A stretch of DNA of 64,000 nt. Origin: Acidobacteriota bacterium. Its GTDB lineage: Bacteria; Acidobacteriota; Terriglobia; Terriglobales; Acidobacteriaceae. Shown piece after piece: positions 9,605 to 17,697 of the stretch. The number at the start of each line of letters is the position of its first letter. Within the stretch, counting starts at the first letter, position 1. Both the position numbers and the translations under genes were made by a program. The notes under the pieces are model-generated. The model had not been told where the DNA came from and did no database searches. It worked only from the letters and a program-made list of their open reading frames with translations. The stretch is taken from NCBI GenBank assembly GCA_021780315.1, contig JAJXYY010000024.1, forward strand, positions 62,001-126,000, in the 5' to 3' direction.

Positions 9605-10336
9605 CTATTGTGGAGCGGGTGTTGCCTGCTGGTGGAGGCGTTGTAGCTGCTCGAAGATCTGCTGCGGTGTTTTGACTCCGTTGGGATTGTCTTGCGTGGT
9701 GGCATCGGGCTGAGCGGGTTGGGGGTTGGTGGCGGGGTCGGGGCTGAGGGAGGGGAAGGCTGCGGACTGAGCGGGGGAGACGGGCTCGGTTGGCTGGGCT
9801 GGGATTGGCTGGGATTGGCTGGGACCGGCTACGGGTCTGGAGTCGGGCTGGGCGGAGATTTCGGTTGGTTCAGTAGCGTCGTTGAAGGCGGCAGAGTTGG
9901 GATTGGGCGGAGTGACGCCGCCATGGCGCGGGGTGAGGATCAGTTCTGCGAGGTGGTGGGTGGGGCTCTGGACGAGGAGCATGTTGCTACCGGTGCCATC
10001 GAGGAGCGCGGTGAGGATCTGGGCGGGGGAGCCGGGGCCGTAGGTTCCGAAGACACGTTCGTCGGCGACGCCTCCGGTGATCTTCATGGTGGTCTGGCGG
10101 GCGATCTCGCGGAGGATCTGATTGAGGCTGGAGTTGCTGGCGGAGACGGTGAGAAGGTTATTGGCGAGGGTCACGGTAGCTCGCTGAGGCGCGGGCCGGG
10201 CGGGTTGGGATGGCGTAGCGGGCTGGGTGGTGGGAGCGGTTGAAGGCAGAGTGGTATTGGACTGGGCAAACAGAGTGGTGACCAGGGCGAAGAGGAGAAG
10301 TGCCAGAATGCCGCGGATTGGAGTGGCGTGGGGCAT
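9605..10336 (-). CDS. Exported STN (secretin/TonB short N-terminal) domain protein
   Basis: The start MPHATPIRG is used because a signal peptide follows directly (ILALLLFALVTTLFAQ). After a Pro/Thr/Gln linker comes one STN-type module at about residues 55-125: LLTVSASNSSLNQILREIAR, MKITGGVADERVFGTYG, and ILTALLDGTGSNMLLVQ. The rest is a low-complexity Pro/Gln/Ala tail ending in a short helix (QQIFEQLQRLHQQ). STN domains usually front secretins or TonB receptors; here the domain stands alone without a barrel. Known relatives are periplasmic and bind protein partners, so I infer a periplasmic scaffold. It diverges from the secreted unknown at 10580. Confidence 0.7.
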   Translation of the reverse strand: MPHATPIRGILALLLFALVTTLFAQSNTTLPSTAPTTQPATPSQPARPAPQRATVTLANNLLTVSASNSSLNQILREIARQTTMKITGGVADERVFGTYGPGSPAQILTALLDGTGSNMLLVQSPTHHLAELILTPRHGGVTPPNPNSAAFNDATEPTEISAQPDSRPVAGPSQSQPIPAQPTEPVSPAQSAAFPSLSPDPATNPQPAQPDATTQDNPNGVKTPQQIFEQLQRLHQQATPAPQ

Positions 10337-10579
10337 GTGAGTGTAGGACTCCGGGGTAGAGGCAAGGTGATCGGAGCCTGCCAGTGCTGCGGATAGTCTA
10401 ACGCCTATTTTGTTTAGGTGGGGTGAGAGTGCGGATTGGTCGGGCAGGTCTGGGGGATGCATTTGGCTGGTCGCCGCGGGTTATGGGATGGTGGGGGCAG
10501 GTAAGAGGGTGGGTTGTACTAGACTGGCATTGGAGCAGCGGGCTTTGCAGGTGCAGCCGCTGACGGAGCACTAGACCGC

Positions 10580-11605
10580 ATGGCAGAGATGAGCAGAGTA
10601 CGGATGGGGTTGTTTGCGGCAGGACTGCTGCTGGCGATGGGGCGTGGGGGTGTGGCTGAGGTGTGTACGACCCAGTCGCAGATGACGGCTGCGGATCGCG
10701 ATGGATTGGCGCAGGCGGCGAAGGCGCTGGCGGTGCAGGTGCAAGGCAACGATGCGGCCGGCTTGCATGGTGCGACGGTTGCGGAGTTGGCGCGGGACTT
10801 TAGTGCGGTGCAGCGGGTGGTGGGAGCGACAGCTCCGCAGCTGGCGGGGGGGACGCTGGTGGTGGACCAGGTGTATCTGCTGGATGGGACGCAGTTGAAG
10901 CGTGGAGCGGATGGGAAGGACCCGGACGCGGCATTTTATTGCACGCTGAACCGGTCGACGTCGGAGGTGGATTTTCTGATTCCGTCGCTGCCTCCTGGGC
11001 GATATGGATTCGCGATTGTGGAGAGCCGGAGCGCTGCGCCGTGGCGGGTATCATTTTTGATGCGGCAGGACCAGGGGAAGTGGTTGATGGCTGGGCTTTA
11101 TCCGAAGCCGATGCAGGCGGCCGGGCATGATGGCTTGTGGTATTGGACGCAGGCGCGGCAGATGGTGAAGGCGAAGGAACAGTGGAACGCGTGGCTTTAC
11201 TATCTGCAGGCGGAGTTGCTGTTGCAGCCGGCGGGTTTTGTGCAGAGCAGCCACCTGGAGAAGCTGCGGACGGAGCGGGCTGCTGCTGCACCACCGACGT
11301 TGTCGGAAGGGGTAAGCGTGGATGCGCCGCTGGTGGTGAAGGGAGCGGATGGGGTGGAGTACCACTTTACGGAGCTAGGCGTAGACGACTCGCTGGAAAA
11401 GGAGAAGATCGACGTGACGGCGCATGTGAAGGTGGACTCGATGGGCGATGCGGCCACGGCACGGAAGCGGAATGCGGATGCGACAAGCGCGCTGGTGGGG
11501 GCGTATCCGGAGTTGCGAAAGGCGTTCCATGGTGTGTGGCTGTTTGTCGATGTGCCGGGCCAGAGCCCGTTTGCGACGGAGCAGCCGATGAGCGAGATTC
11601 ACTGA
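10580..11605 (+). CDS. Conserved-looking exported protein, unknown function
   Basis: A 341-residue protein with a signal peptide (MGLFAAGLLLAMGRGGVAE). The mature part has a helical N-terminal third (TAADRDGLAQAAKALAVQVQ, then TVAELARDFSAVQ) that reads like a domain for tracking substrate over time. A compact beta-rich middle follows (FLIPSLPPGRYGFAIVES, WRVSFLMRQDQGKWLMAGLYP). A charged helix (WTQARQMVKAKEQWNAWLYY) leads to a C-terminal beta region. No catalytic motif is obvious and no family was recognised. It could also start three codons later at a second Met. No partner gene is evident. Confidence 0.7.
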   Translation: MAEMSRVRMGLFAAGLLLAMGRGGVAEVCTTQSQMTAADRDGLAQAAKALAVQVQGNDAAGLHGATVAELARDFSAVQRVVGATAPQLAGGTLVVDQVYLLDGTQLKRGADGKDPDAAFYCTLNRSTSEVDFLIPSLPPGRYGFAIVESRSAAPWRVSFLMRQDQGKWLMAGLYPKPMQAAGHDGLWYWTQARQMVKAKEQWNAWLYYLQAELLLQPAGFVQSSHLEKLRTERAAAAPPTLSEGVSVDAPLVVKGADGVEYHFTELGVDDSLEKEKIDVTAHVKVDSMGDAATARKRNADATSALVGAYPELRKAFHGVWLFVDVPGQSPFATEQPMSEIH

Positions 11606-11773
11606 TGCGGGGGCCTGGAGCGAACGATTTTTATGAAGATTGCATGACGTATTGATGCGGTCATGATATTTTCGTTGAGGTTTGTGCGAGATGGTAAGTA
11701 ACTGCATTGGTTGGTCGATGGCAGCATGGGTTAAGCAGGCATCCTAGAGTGTGTACAGAAAAGAGATGCGACG

Positions 11774-12412
11774 ATGGAAAAGAAACTAATACAGGCGATC
11801 AAGGAACGACGAGCGACACCGAGCTTCGATGGACAGCCGATTCCGGCGGATGATTTGCGGATGATTCTGGATGCTGGTCTGCATGCACCGAGCGGCTACA
11901 ACATGCAGCCGTGGCGTTTTGTGGTGGTGCAAAGTGGCGAGCAGAAGAAGCGGTTGCGGGCTGCGAGCTATAACCAGGGCAAGGTCGAGGAGGCTTCGGC
12001 AGTGATAGTAGCCTGTGGGGATGCGGATGGCTGGCGGAAGGATCTGGACCTGATGCTGCAGCAGGGGCGCGAGGGTGGGATGCCGGAGAGCTATGCGGAC
12101 CAGGCTCGGAGTTCCGTACCCAATTATCTTTCGGGGTTCAGCAGCGACCAGATGAAGGCCTGGCTGAACAAACAGGTGATGCTGGCGTTTACGCATATGC
12201 TGCTGATGGCCGAGGTGATGGGGTATGACACGGCACCGATGGAAGGCTTCGAGCAGGACAAGGTGCATGAGGTATTACGACTGCCGTTGAGCTACTGGGT
12301 GGTGGGTCTGCTGGCTGTGGGACACCTGAAGGGCGAGGACAAGTTTGATGGTGGGCGGTTCGATATGTCTCATACGGTGTATGGCGAAGAGTTTGGCAAA
12401 CCACTGAAGTGA
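11774..12412 (+). CDS. Nitroreductase-family flavoprotein
   Basis: A 212-residue FMN-dependent NAD(P)H oxidoreductase of the nitroreductase fold. The N-terminal signature is clear: IKERRATPSFDGQPI, then LDAGLHAPSGYNMQPWRFVV (FMN-contacting Ser, Asn and Arg), and the closing WVVGLLAVGHLKG. The natural substrate is unknown; family members reduce nitro compounds, quinones or flavins. It is the first gene of a tight three-gene set: its TGA overlaps the ATG of the NUDIX gene, which in turn overlaps the hydrolase. A GATGCGACG leader precedes the start without a strong ribosome site. Confidence 0.88.
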   Translation: MEKKLIQAIKERRATPSFDGQPIPADDLRMILDAGLHAPSGYNMQPWRFVVVQSGEQKKRLRAASYNQGKVEEASAVIVACGDADGWRKDLDLMLQQGREGGMPESYADQARSSVPNYLSGFSSDQMKAWLNKQVMLAFTHMLLMAEVMGYDTAPMEGFEQDKVHEVLRLPLSYWVVGLLAVGHLKGEDKFDGGRFDMSHTVYGEEFGKPLK

Positions 12413-12891
12413 TGCCGAAGGTGGATGAGGCCGCGAGCAGAATGTATCCGACTGTGCCCCGGGTGGGGGTTGCGGGGGTGGTGATTTCGGAAGGTTGTGT
12501 GTTGCTGATTCGGCGAGGCCGGGAGCCGATGGTGGGTCGGTGGTCGGTTCCGGGTGGGGTGCTGGAGCTGGGTGAGACGATGGCGGCCGGGGTGCGGCGA
12601 GAGCTTGTGGAAGAGACCGGACTGCGCGTGACTCCTATGGCGGTGCTGACTGCGATTGATCGTATCGACGTGGATGAGCACGGACGGGTGCGGTACCAGT
12701 ATGTGGTGGTGGACTGGCTGTGTGGATTGGAGGCTGGGCAGGGGATGGAGGCCGTGGTGAGCGGGGATGATGCCATGGATGCACGGTGGGTGCGGCGGAA
12801 GGATTTGCTGTTGGCGGAGTACGACTTGGCCGAGGTGACGCTGGACGTGATAGAAAAGGCGTTCGAGTATGTGGAGGAATTGAGTCGATGA
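12409..12891 (+). CDS. NUDIX hydrolase
   Basis: A NUDIX box lies at about residues 46-68 (GGVLELGETMAAGVRRELVE, then ETGL), giving the metal-binding REXXEE core. The first beta strand GVAGVVISEGCVLLIRRG and the following GRWSVPGG are typical of small ADP-ribose or nucleoside-diphosphate-linked pyrophosphatases. The exact substrate cannot be read from the sequence. Translation starts at GTG 12409 or at the adjacent ATG 12412, which overlaps the previous stop; the difference is one residue. The gene is translationally coupled on both sides, so the three products are made together. Confidence 0.88.
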   Translation: MMPKVDEAASRMYPTVPRVGVAGVVISEGCVLLIRRGREPMVGRWSVPGGVLELGETMAAGVRRELVEETGLRVTPMAVLTAIDRIDVDEHGRVRYQYVVVDWLCGLEAGQGMEAVVSGDDAMDARWVRRKDLLLAEYDLAEVTLDVIEKAFEYVEELSR

Positions 12892-13847
12892 AGACTTGGT
12901 TGCGGGTTCTGGTCGTGCTGGTGGTGGTGGGGTTGTTGGGTGGGGCGACGTTTTATCTGCATCCGATCGGGGTCTCGGACCAGATACTGCGCCTTCGGCT
13001 GTGGCGGCAGGGGGTGAAGAGCGAGTATGTGGATGCGGGTGGGTATCGGCTGCACTATCTGGAGGCGATGCCGACGCAGGGTGGTGCGGGGACGCCGCTG
13101 GTGCTGATCCATGGGTTGGGTTCGCGTGGGGAGGACTGGGCGGCGCTGATACCGGGGCTGGCGGCGCAGGGTTTCCATGTGTATGTACCGGATCTGCTGG
13201 GATATGGTCGGTCGCCGCGGCCGGATGTAAGCTATTCGATCTCGTTGCAGGAGGCTACGGTAGCGCAGTTTATGCAAGCGGTGCACGTGGCGCGTGCGGA
13301 TGTGGGCGGCTGGTCGATGGGCGGTTGGGTGGCGATGAAGCTGGCGCTGGAGCATCCGGAGATGGTGGACCGGCTGGCGATCTACGATAGTGCAGGGATT
13401 TATTTTCCAGCTACGTTTGGAGCGGATCTATTTGTGCCTGCGGATGTTACAGGTTTGCGGCGGTTGCAGGCGATGCTGTCTCCGAATCCGGTGCGGCTGC
13501 CGGGGTTCGCGGAGGCTGCGGCGTTGCGGAAGCTGAACCGCAATGGGTGGGTGATCGAGCGGAGTGTGAACTCGATGACGAATGGGAAGGACATTCTGGA
13601 TTTTCGGCTGTACCAGATGGAGCGTCCTACGCTGGTGGTGTGGGGGGATCGGGATGAGCTGATTCCGTTGTCTGTAGGGGAGAAGATTCAGCAAGAGATT
13701 CCGGGAGCGGTGCTGGATGTGATGGAAGGGTGCGGACATCTGGCTCCGGCGGAGTGCTCGAACCGGGTGCTGAAGGCGACGGTGGAGTTTATGAAGGCGG
13801 AGCCTGCGATGACGGGTGGGCGGTATAGTTTTGCTGCAGCGAAGTAG
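12888..13847 (+). CDS. Membrane-anchored alpha/beta hydrolase
   Basis: The start MKTWLRVL overlaps the NUDIX stop (ATGA). An N-terminal hydrophobic helix (residues 7-24) should anchor the enzyme in the inner membrane. The hydrolase domain runs from about residue 47: oxyanion strand LVLIHGLGSRGEDW, nucleophile elbow with Ser143 in GGWSMGGW, a cap region rich in aromatics, the acid in VWGDRDELIP, and the catalytic His in GCGHLAP. The full Ser-Asp-His triad is therefore present. Substrate is unknown; small esters or C-C bond substrates are typical for the family. It closes the nitroreductase/NUDIX operon and converges with ubiX 24 bases later. Confidence 0.88.
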   Translation: MKTWLRVLVVLVVVGLLGGATFYLHPIGVSDQILRLRLWRQGVKSEYVDAGGYRLHYLEAMPTQGGAGTPLVLIHGLGSRGEDWAALIPGLAAQGFHVYVPDLLGYGRSPRPDVSYSISLQEATVAQFMQAVHVARADVGGWSMGGWVAMKLALEHPEMVDRLAIYDSAGIYFPATFGADLFVPADVTGLRRLQAMLSPNPVRLPGFAEAAALRKLNRNGWVIERSVNSMTNGKDILDFRLYQMERPTLVVWGDRDELIPLSVGEKIQQEIPGAVLDVMEGCGHLAPAECSNRVLKATVEFMKAEPAMTGGRYSFAAAK

Positions 13848-13871
13848 GGCGTCTGCGGGTGATGGTGCTGC

Positions 13872-14471
13872 TCAGTCCGGCTGCCACTGGTAAGCACCGG
13901 GCTGCGGCAGGCCGATGTGGGCGAGGACGCGGTGGACGAAGTTGCGGGCCATGTCGTTGGTGGACTGCGGATGGTTGTAGAGGGTGGGGATGGCGGGGAA
14001 GATCGTGGCACCGGCTTCGGCGGCGAGGGTCATGTTGCGGAGATGGATGCGGTTGAAGGGGGTCTCGCGGACGCAGAGGATGAGGGGGCGGCGCTCCTTG
14101 AGGCAGACGTCGGCGGCGCGCTGGATGAGGTTGGAGGCGATGCCGTTGGCGATGCCGGCGAGGGTTCCCATGGAGCAAGGCAGGACGATCATGCAGCGGG
14201 TGGGGTAGCTGCCGCTGGCGATGTTGGCGCCGATGTTGCTGTCGGTGTGCTGGTGAACCTTGGCGGAGGGCGTACCGAGAAGTTTTTCGACGAGATCGTT
14301 GCGGCCGCTGAGTTGCATCTCTTCGGCGAAGACGCGTAGGGCGCTGTCGGAGGCGACGAAGTTGATTTTGGCGACGCGGGTGTCGGCGACGAGGGCGCGG
14401 AGCATCTCTGCAGCGTAGATGCTGCCGCTGGCTCCAGTGACGGCGAGGGTGATGTTGTGGGATTCGCTCAC
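13872..14471 (-). CDS. ubiX: Flavin prenyltransferase UbiX
   Basis: UbiX attaches a dimethylallyl group to FMN, making the prenylated flavin used by UbiD decarboxylases in ubiquinone/menaquinone or aromatic metabolism. The 199-residue length fits. Landmarks are the FMN loop LAVTGASGSIYA, the MIVLPCSMGTLAGIANGIA block, NLIQRAADVCLKERRPLIL (prenyl-phosphate site), and RETPFNRIHLRNM. The final AQWQPD-like tail is normal. No ubiD is in the window, so the user of the cofactor lies elsewhere. No ribosome site stronger than weak purines is seen. Confidence 0.92.
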   Translation of the reverse strand: MSESHNITLAVTGASGSIYAAEMLRALVADTRVAKINFVASDSALRVFAEEMQLSGRNDLVEKLLGTPSAKVHQHTDSNIGANIASGSYPTRCMIVLPCSMGTLAGIANGIASNLIQRAADVCLKERRPLILCVRETPFNRIHLRNMTLAAEAGATIFPAIPTLYNHPQSTNDMARNFVHRVLAHIGLPQPGAYQWQPD

Positions 14472-14540
14472 AGTGATGATTATCGCCGATGGGGTTGGCG
14501 TTGGTGGGCGTGGGCGGGGATTGTTTTGGTGGGGTGAAGA

Positions 14541-15143
14541 TTAGGGGGTGCGGAGGGCGTAGGCGATGAGGGTTTCGCCGTGGAGGTTGTGGGCGGCGTT
14601 GAATGCCTCGTTGCTGGCGGCTTCGAGGGCGGGGATGGTGGGGTCGAGTTCGCAGGCGGCGATCTCTTCGGTAGTGGCGTGGATGTAGCAGAGTTCGCAG
14701 GTAGCGAGGTTGATTTCGCCGTCGTCGCCGGGGGTGCGCATGGGTGGGCCGAAGGTGCGGCAAAGGATGGGGCGGGATTCGTAGAGGTCGCAGGTGCCAG
14801 TGGCGGGGTCGAGGACGGGGCAGGGTTCGTTGTTGGCGAACTCTTCGAAGAGGATGGCGGCCTCGTAGTCTTCGTTGAGGATGCCGGTGGTGAGGTCGCC
14901 GGGGAACCAGGGGTCGAGGAGGGTGAGGGTAGCGGCTACTCGTTGTTTAATGCGGGTGGATTTTTCGGGGTCGGTTTGTTCGAGGAGTGAGAGGCCAGCG
15001 CGTAGGCGGGCGGCGTCTTCGTGGGAGATGGGGAAGACGCCGATGCAGCATTGGTAGCAGCCGGGTTTGCAGACGAGGTGGGGGCCGGAGCGTTGGACAG
15101 AGGAGGCCAGGGCAGAGTTTACGATTTGGACGAGGTCGGGCAT
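14541..15143 (-). CDS. YkgJ-type cysteine-cluster protein
   Basis: A 200-residue protein with the cysteine pattern of the YkgJ/UPF0153 group (putative Fe-S or zinc binders). CKPGCYQCCIGVFPIS lies near residue 26, PCPVLDPATGTCDLYESRP in the middle, then LCRTFGPP and CELCYIHA. Nine or more conserved-type cysteines are spaced for a metal site. The function of the family is not settled. It lies 69 bases upstream of ubiX on the same strand and may share a transcript. The C-terminal helix NEAFNAAHNLHGETLIAYAL is predicted to be amphipathic. Confidence 0.8.
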   Translation of the reverse strand: MPDLVQIVNSALASSVQRSGPHLVCKPGCYQCCIGVFPISHEDAARLRAGLSLLEQTDPEKSTRIKQRVAATLTLLDPWFPGDLTTGILNEDYEAAILFEEFANNEPCPVLDPATGTCDLYESRPILCRTFGPPMRTPGDDGEINLATCELCYIHATTEEIAACELDPTIPALEAASNEAFNAAHNLHGETLIAYALRTP

Positions 15144-15174
15144 GATGCTTCCGTGGAACGGTCGCGATTTGCGC

Positions 15175-15220
15175 GATGCCCACCTTTGCGACGATGAGTC
15201 TGTCGCGAAGGTGGGGCATC
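15175..15220. repeat. REP-like hairpin repeat, copy 1
   Basis: Imperfect palindrome: left arm GATGCCCACCTTTGCGAC (15175-15192), loop GATGAGTCT, right arm 15202-15220. The arms pair with one bulged base and one G-T wobble. A second copy with the same loop core lies at 20836-20880. It is placed between the purB stop and the YkgJ gene start, so it is intergenic. The dispersed, structured nature suggests a REP/RAYT-type or mRNA-stabilising element. Confidence 0.75.
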
Positions 15221-15236
15221 CGGCATCTGTAAACGG

Positions 15237-16538
15237 TTAGGAGTTGAGTACGCGGTGGAAGATGGCGTCTACGTTGGCTAGCTGGCGGTGGTAGTCGAAG
15301 GCGTGGGCTAGTTTTTCGGGTGAGAGGCGGGCGGTGATCTCGGGGACTTTGGCTACTTCGTCGCGGAAGACGAGGTCGTTCTTCCAAGAGTTCATGGCAT
15401 GGGATTGGACGAGGCGGTAGGCGTCTTCGCGGGACATGCCGGATTCGGCTAGGTCGAGGAGGAGTTGGCCGGAGAAGATGAGGCCGCCGGTGGACTCGAG
15501 GTTCTTGAGCATGCGGGCGGGGTAGACGAGGAGTTTGGCGATTAAGTTTTCTGTCTTCGCGAGGAGGTAGTCGGCGAGGATGGTGGAGTCGGGGAGGATG
15601 ACGCGCTCGGCGGAGGAGTGGGAGATGTCGCGCTCGTGCCAGAGGGCGATGTTTTCGAAGGCGGTCTGGACGTTGGCGCGGACGACGCGGGCGAGGCCGG
15701 AGATTTGCTCGGAGGTGATGGGGTTGCGCTTGTGGGGCATGGCGCTGGAGCCCTTCTGCTTCTCGGAGAAGAACTCTTCTGCTTCGCGGACCTCGGTGCG
15801 CTGGAGGTGGCGGACTTCGGTGGCCATCTTGTCGAGGGTGGAGCAGAGGATGGCGAGGGCGGAGACGTAGGCAGCGTGGCGGTCGCGCTGGACGACTTGT
15901 GTGGCGACGGCTACGGGTTTGAGACCTAATGCGTTACAAATTGCTTCTTCGTGCTCGGGCTTGAGATGGCCGAAGGTGCCGACGGCTCCGGAGAGCTTGC
16001 CTACGCGGAGATCTTCGGCGGCGGCGTCGAAGCGGGTGAGGTTGCGCTGCATCTCGGAGTACCAGAGGAGGAGCTTGAGGCCGAAGGTGGTTGGTTCGGC
16101 GTGGACGCCGTGGGTGCGGCCGATGATGGGAGTGTGCTTGAACTCGATGGCGCGGCGCTTGAGGGTCTCGGAGAGGGCGACGATGCCGGCGCGGATGATG
16201 GCGGAGGCTTCGAGGAGCTGGAGGGACTGGGCGGTGTCGACGACATCGGTGCTGGTGAGGCCATAGTGGAGCCAGCGGGAGGCTTCGGTGTCGTTGATGT
16301 GCTCGGCGACGGTGGTGGTGAAGGCGATGACGTCGTGACGGACTTCGGCTTCGATCTCGTTGATGCGGTCGACGGTGAAGTTACCCTTGTCGCGGATGAT
16401 GTTGGCGGCGGACTGGGGGACGAGGCCGAAGCTGGCGAGGGCCTGAGAGGCTGCGGTTTCTACGGTGAGCCAGCAGCGGTACTTGTTTTCGTCGGACCAG
16501 ATTTTTCCCATTGCGGGTCGTGTGTAGCGGGCGATCAT
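15237..16538 (-). CDS. purB: Adenylosuccinate lyase
   Basis: PurB cleaves fumarate from SAICAR and from adenylosuccinate, two steps of purine synthesis. The 433-residue form starts MIARYTRPAMGKIWSDENKY, which matches the N-terminus usual for the short bacterial enzymes; AAGGG lies 8 bases upstream. Landmarks: the catalytic-region TSTDVVDTAQ, the His of GRTHGVHAEPTTFG, and the flexible signature loop SSAMPHKRNPITSEQ with its catalytic Ser. The gene is preceded by a 21-codon open frame whose first seven residues copy those of PurB and whose stop overlaps this start (separate entry). Confidence 0.96.
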   Translation of the reverse strand: MIARYTRPAMGKIWSDENKYRCWLTVETAASQALASFGLVPQSAANIIRDKGNFTVDRINEIEAEVRHDVIAFTTTVAEHINDTEASRWLHYGLTSTDVVDTAQSLQLLEASAIIRAGIVALSETLKRRAIEFKHTPIIGRTHGVHAEPTTFGLKLLLWYSEMQRNLTRFDAAAEDLRVGKLSGAVGTFGHLKPEHEEAICNALGLKPVAVATQVVQRDRHAAYVSALAILCSTLDKMATEVRHLQRTEVREAEEFFSEKQKGSSAMPHKRNPITSEQISGLARVVRANVQTAFENIALWHERDISHSSAERVILPDSTILADYLLAKTENLIAKLLVYPARMLKNLESTGGLIFSGQLLLDLAESGMSREDAYRLVQSHAMNSWKNDLVFRDEVAKVPEITARLSPEKLAHAFDYHRQLANVDAIFHRVLNS

Positions 16539-16600
16539 GAGTTTTCCCTTACTTGAGAGGCTGAGGTGTGTGCGCAATGCCTTGTATAGCGGGCGATCAT
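16535..16600 (-). CDS. Upstream mini-ORF repeating the PurB N-terminus
   Basis: A 21-codon frame (MIARYTRHCAHTSASQVRENS) sits directly before purB in another frame (62 bases upstream). Its first seven codons encode the same residues as PurB (MIARYTR). The three base differences (TAT/TAC and AGG/CGA) are all synonymous. A purine-rich AGGGAATCAC precedes it, resembling the AGGGAAAACTC before purB. Its TGA overlaps the purB ATG (ATGA), so it could be a translated leader coupled to purB. It may instead be a decayed partial duplication. No product is proven. Confidence 0.45.
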   Translation of the reverse strand: MIARYTRHCAHTSASQVRENS

Positions 16601-16638
16601 GTGATTCCCTGGTGTGCGGAGATCGAGGTGTCGCAGGC

Positions 16639-16896
16639 TTAGGAGTTTGTGACGCCGAAGAGTTCGGACATTTCGGCGTGGAGGAAGCCACGGCCGGGCT
16701 GGTAGGGCTGGATCCATTTGCCGTTGAGGACGAACTGGGGGATGGCTCGCTTGCCTACGTTTTCAATGACTTGTTCGGCGGCACCCGGGGTCTGTTCGAT
16801 GTCGACCTCGGTGAAGGGGATGTTGTGCTTGTCGAGGAAGCGCTTGGCCTCGCGGCAGTCGCGGCACCAGGAGGCGGAGTAGACGGTTAGTTCCAT
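16639..16896 (-). CDS. Glutaredoxin-like protein
   Basis: An 85-residue thioredoxin-fold protein. The active site is CRDC in SASWCRDCREAKRFL (residues 11-14 region), followed by the strand VDIEQTPGAAEQV and the cis-proline segment RAIPQFVLNGKWI. The CxxC is dithiol type but with Arg-Asp in the middle, unlike CPYC glutaredoxins; NrdH- or mycoredoxin-like proteins also vary here. It likely reduces disulfides or mixed thiols in the cytoplasm. It lies upstream of purB on the same strand, with 38 bases before the mini-ORF, and 27 bases downstream of the SDR stop. Confidence 0.82.
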   Translation of the reverse strand: MELTVYSASWCRDCREAKRFLDKHNIPFTEVDIEQTPGAAEQVIENVGKRAIPQFVLNGKWIQPYQPGRGFLHAEMSELFGVTNS

Positions 16897-16923
16897 GCTT
16901 TTATTTTACTTGTGGTAGCGACT

Positions 16924-17697
16924 TTACTGCTCGTGGTAGTTGCGGAGGAGGCCGCCGTCGATGGCGTAGGTGGAGCCGGTGATGTAGGCGGCTTCGTCGG
17001 AGCTAAGGAAGGCGGCGAGGGAGGCGACTTCTTCGGGGGTGCCGAGGCGGCCGAGGGGGATGTTGGCTAGGAGTGCATTGAGCTTGGGTTTGTTGGCGAG
17101 AAGAGCGGTGTTGATGGGGGTGTTGATGGCTCCGGGGGCGATGTTGTTGACGGTGATGCCGAGGGAGCCGAGTTCGACGGCGAGGTCGCGCATGAGCATG
17201 CGCATGCCGCCCTTGGAGGCGCAGTAGGTGGAGAAGTTGGGGAAGACCATGTCTTCGTGGACGGAGGAGATATTGATGATGCGGCCGGGGAGTTTGGCGT
17301 CGCGGAGGCGGCGGACAAAGGCCTGGGTGAGGAAGAAGGCTCCCTTGAGATTGACGCCGAGGACGGCGTCGTATTCCGCTTCGGTTACGTCGCAGAAGGC
17401 AGCTTCCTTCTCGATGCCGGCGTTGTTGATGAGGATGTCGCAACGACCGAGTTGGGTGTAGGTCTGGTCGATGAGGGATTGAGTTTCTGCGATGCTGGAG
17501 ACGTTGGCCTGGATGGTGATGGCTTTGCCGCCGGCGGATTGGATTTTGGCTAGGGTATCGTGGGCTCCGTCGGGCTGGCCAACGTAGTCGATGACGACGG
17601 AGGCGCCTTCGGAGGCGAGACGAATGGCGATGGATTGGCCGATGCCAGAGGAGGAGCCGGTGACAATGGCGACTTTGCCGGTGAGGCGGTTAGTCAT
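16924..17697 (-). CDS. Short-chain dehydrogenase/reductase
   Basis: A 257-residue classical SDR. The cofactor loop is TGSSSGIG (residues 14-20), NNAG lies at about 91-94, and the catalytic Ser (144-145), Tyr158 and Lys162 (YCASKGG) are all present. The closing AAYITGSTYAIDGG is of the glucose-1-dehydrogenase / 3-oxoacyl reductase type. Substrate is not determined. The start MTNRLTGK is used because AGGAG lies nine bases upstream; it overlaps the end of tadA by eight bases, so the two are coupled. Confidence 0.88.
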   Translation of the reverse strand: MTNRLTGKVAIVTGSSSGIGQSIAIRLASEGASVVIDYVGQPDGAHDTLAKIQSAGGKAITIQANVSSIAETQSLIDQTYTQLGRCDILINNAGIEKEAAFCDVTEAEYDAVLGVNLKGAFFLTQAFVRRLRDAKLPGRIINISSVHEDMVFPNFSTYCASKGGMRMLMRDLAVELGSLGITVNNIAPGAINTPINTALLANKPKLNALLANIPLGRLGTPEEVASLAAFLSSDEAAYITGSTYAIDGGLLRNYHEQ

